Below, piece after piece: positions 32,035 to 32,806 of a DNA stretch of 32,806 nucleotides. The DNA is taken from positions 1 through 32,806 of the forward strand of contig JABUEW010000040.1 of assembly GCA_013314855.1 (NCBI GenBank), read 5' to 3'. The DNA comes from Bacillota bacterium. GTDB lineage: Bacteria; Bacillota; Clostridia; Acetivibrionales; DUMC01. The translations under genes were made by a program, and so were the position numbers. The notes under the pieces were generated by a model. The model made no database searches, had not been told where the DNA came from, and saw only the letters and a list, made by a program, of their open reading frames with translations. Position 1 is the first letter of the stretch. The number at the start of each line of letters is the position of its first letter.

Positions 32035-32704
32035 TCACACAGCACTATTAAATTGAGTATTATACAGCCTCGCATATACCCCATTGAATTGTATAAGATT
32101 CTTATGAATCCCTGATTCCCTTACTCCATCCTTATCAATAACAATAATTTCATCAGCTCCTCTTATTGTAGACAACCTGTGAGCTATAACAAGGGTTGTC
32201 CTTCCTTTAGATAATTCCTCCAGAGACTCCTGAATTATCATTTCTGTTTCATTAAAGCATAATAACCGAAAGAAATATATCCTCCGGCCCATGGTGATCA
32301 AGTTCGGTTATTTCATTCAGATCATTCATCATCCTGGACATTAGTTTACCTGTTCTAACATTATCATAGAACCTAAAGGATAAAGTTTGGAGATGGGAAA
32401 ACAAATCTTTTCTCATATCATACTCCATCCTTATCCCCACAATATGTCCATTATGTCCATAATAATTGATAAAGTAATTTAGCAACATTTGTAATACGTA
32501 CATCCCGATTAAAGAACCTATAATAGTAAACATCAAAGTAACATTGCCTTCCGGAATTACTTTCTGCAATAAAAAACGGGTAATTACCGGAAATATCAAA
32601 TCTATTGATGCCATCGAAAAGGCACAAACCATGTCGGCAATAAATAATTTATGGGGTTTATAGTACGAAACAAATCTCTTTAATATCTTTTTTTTATATG
32701 CCAT
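32035..32704 (-). pseudogene. ABC exporter pseudogene with internal deletion
   Basis: Two pieces of one multidrug-type half-transporter lie head to tail in different frames. The first (32704-32252, 150 codons, with intact AAGGAG) encodes TM1, TM2 and the first coupling region (FRFYDNVRTGKLMSRM), ending at DIFLSVIML. The second (to 32035) begins near NETEMIIQESLEE and has the H-loop VIAHRLSTI and the C-terminal end. TM3-6, Walker A, Q-loop, the LSGGQ signature and Walker B are missing, about 370 residues by comparison with the usual ~580. The junction is near 32252-32258 and shifts the frame, so the product cannot work. Confidence 0.88.
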
Positions 32705-32747
32705 AAAAAAATTAATCTCCTTAAAATCAACTCAAGATTAATCCTGT

Positions 32748-32806
32748 ATTATAATTACTCTACATTATAATTACTCTACATTATAATTACTCTACATTAT
32801 AATTAC
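32748..32806. repeat. 16-bp tandem repeats running off the window edge
   Basis: ATTATAATTACTCTAC is present in three full perfect copies (32748, 32764, 32780) and an 11-base partial copy at the edge. On the minus strand each unit contains TATAAT, a perfect -10 box, pointing towards the ABC pseudogene 45 bp downstream. Confidence 0.95.

Noticed and set aside
32748-32806. CRISPR array
   Set aside because: The 16-bp units are contiguous with no unique spacers, so they are simple tandem repeats.

Overview
The window looks like a chromosomal stretch of a low-GC Gram-positive bacterium of the class Clostridia. The DNA is AT-rich, most starts carry strong GGAGG-type ribosome binding sites, and there is a lipoprotein signal and CUT1-type sugar permeases of the LplB/LplC kind. 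AraC and ROK sugar regulators and a full Leloir operon are also present. I cannot name the species. Almost everything concerns uptake and breakdown of plant- or microbe-derived saccharides.

Region A (about 0.36-13.8 kb, minus strand) is one catabolic locus. It reads, in transcription order: a membrane-anchored AraC regulator with an extracytoplasmic sensor; an LplB-type permease; a large cytoplasmic glycosidase-like protein (DUF6259-like); an LplC-type permease; a solute-binding lipoprotein; the 3' relic of a lost gene; a DUF4838 glycosidase-like protein; a BadF-family N-acetylhexosamine kinase; and MurQ. The kinase plus MurQ pair points to an imported glycan containing N-acetylmuramic acid or GlcNAc that is hydrolysed inside the cell by two uncharacterised enzymes. 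No transporter ATPase is encoded. This is the best candidate in the window for an undescribed system.

Region B (14.0-16.3 kb, plus strand) holds a HAD phosphatase and a ROK repressor. Their promoter is a perfect TTGACA-17-TATAAT overlapped by ROK-like half-sites. The ROK 3' end overlaps the convergent galE by 56 bp.

Region C (16.2-22.8 kb) is a galactoside module: galT-galK-galE divergent from one AraC regulator, and a GH4 alpha-galactosidase divergent from a close paralogue of it. Both intergenic regions carry related interrupted palindromes around the regulator's -10 box, and the GH4 gene has 20-bp-phased direct repeats just upstream of its -35. The logic would be alpha-galactoside to galactose to UDP-glucose/glucose-1-phosphate.

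Region D (22.8-32.8 kb) is more mixed. It has a tRNA-Val(GAC) with a consensus promoter, a DUF4153 membrane protein, a GC-rich hairpin that may be an insertion-sequence end, and a PII-like protein/cation-proton antiporter operon with four phased A-tract repeats in its leader. It also has a GH78 alpha-L-rhamnosidase, the Tex RNA-binding protein, and an ABC exporter pseudogene with an internal deletion preceded by 16-bp tandem repeats. The left edge holds the first 22 codons of another minus-strand gene.
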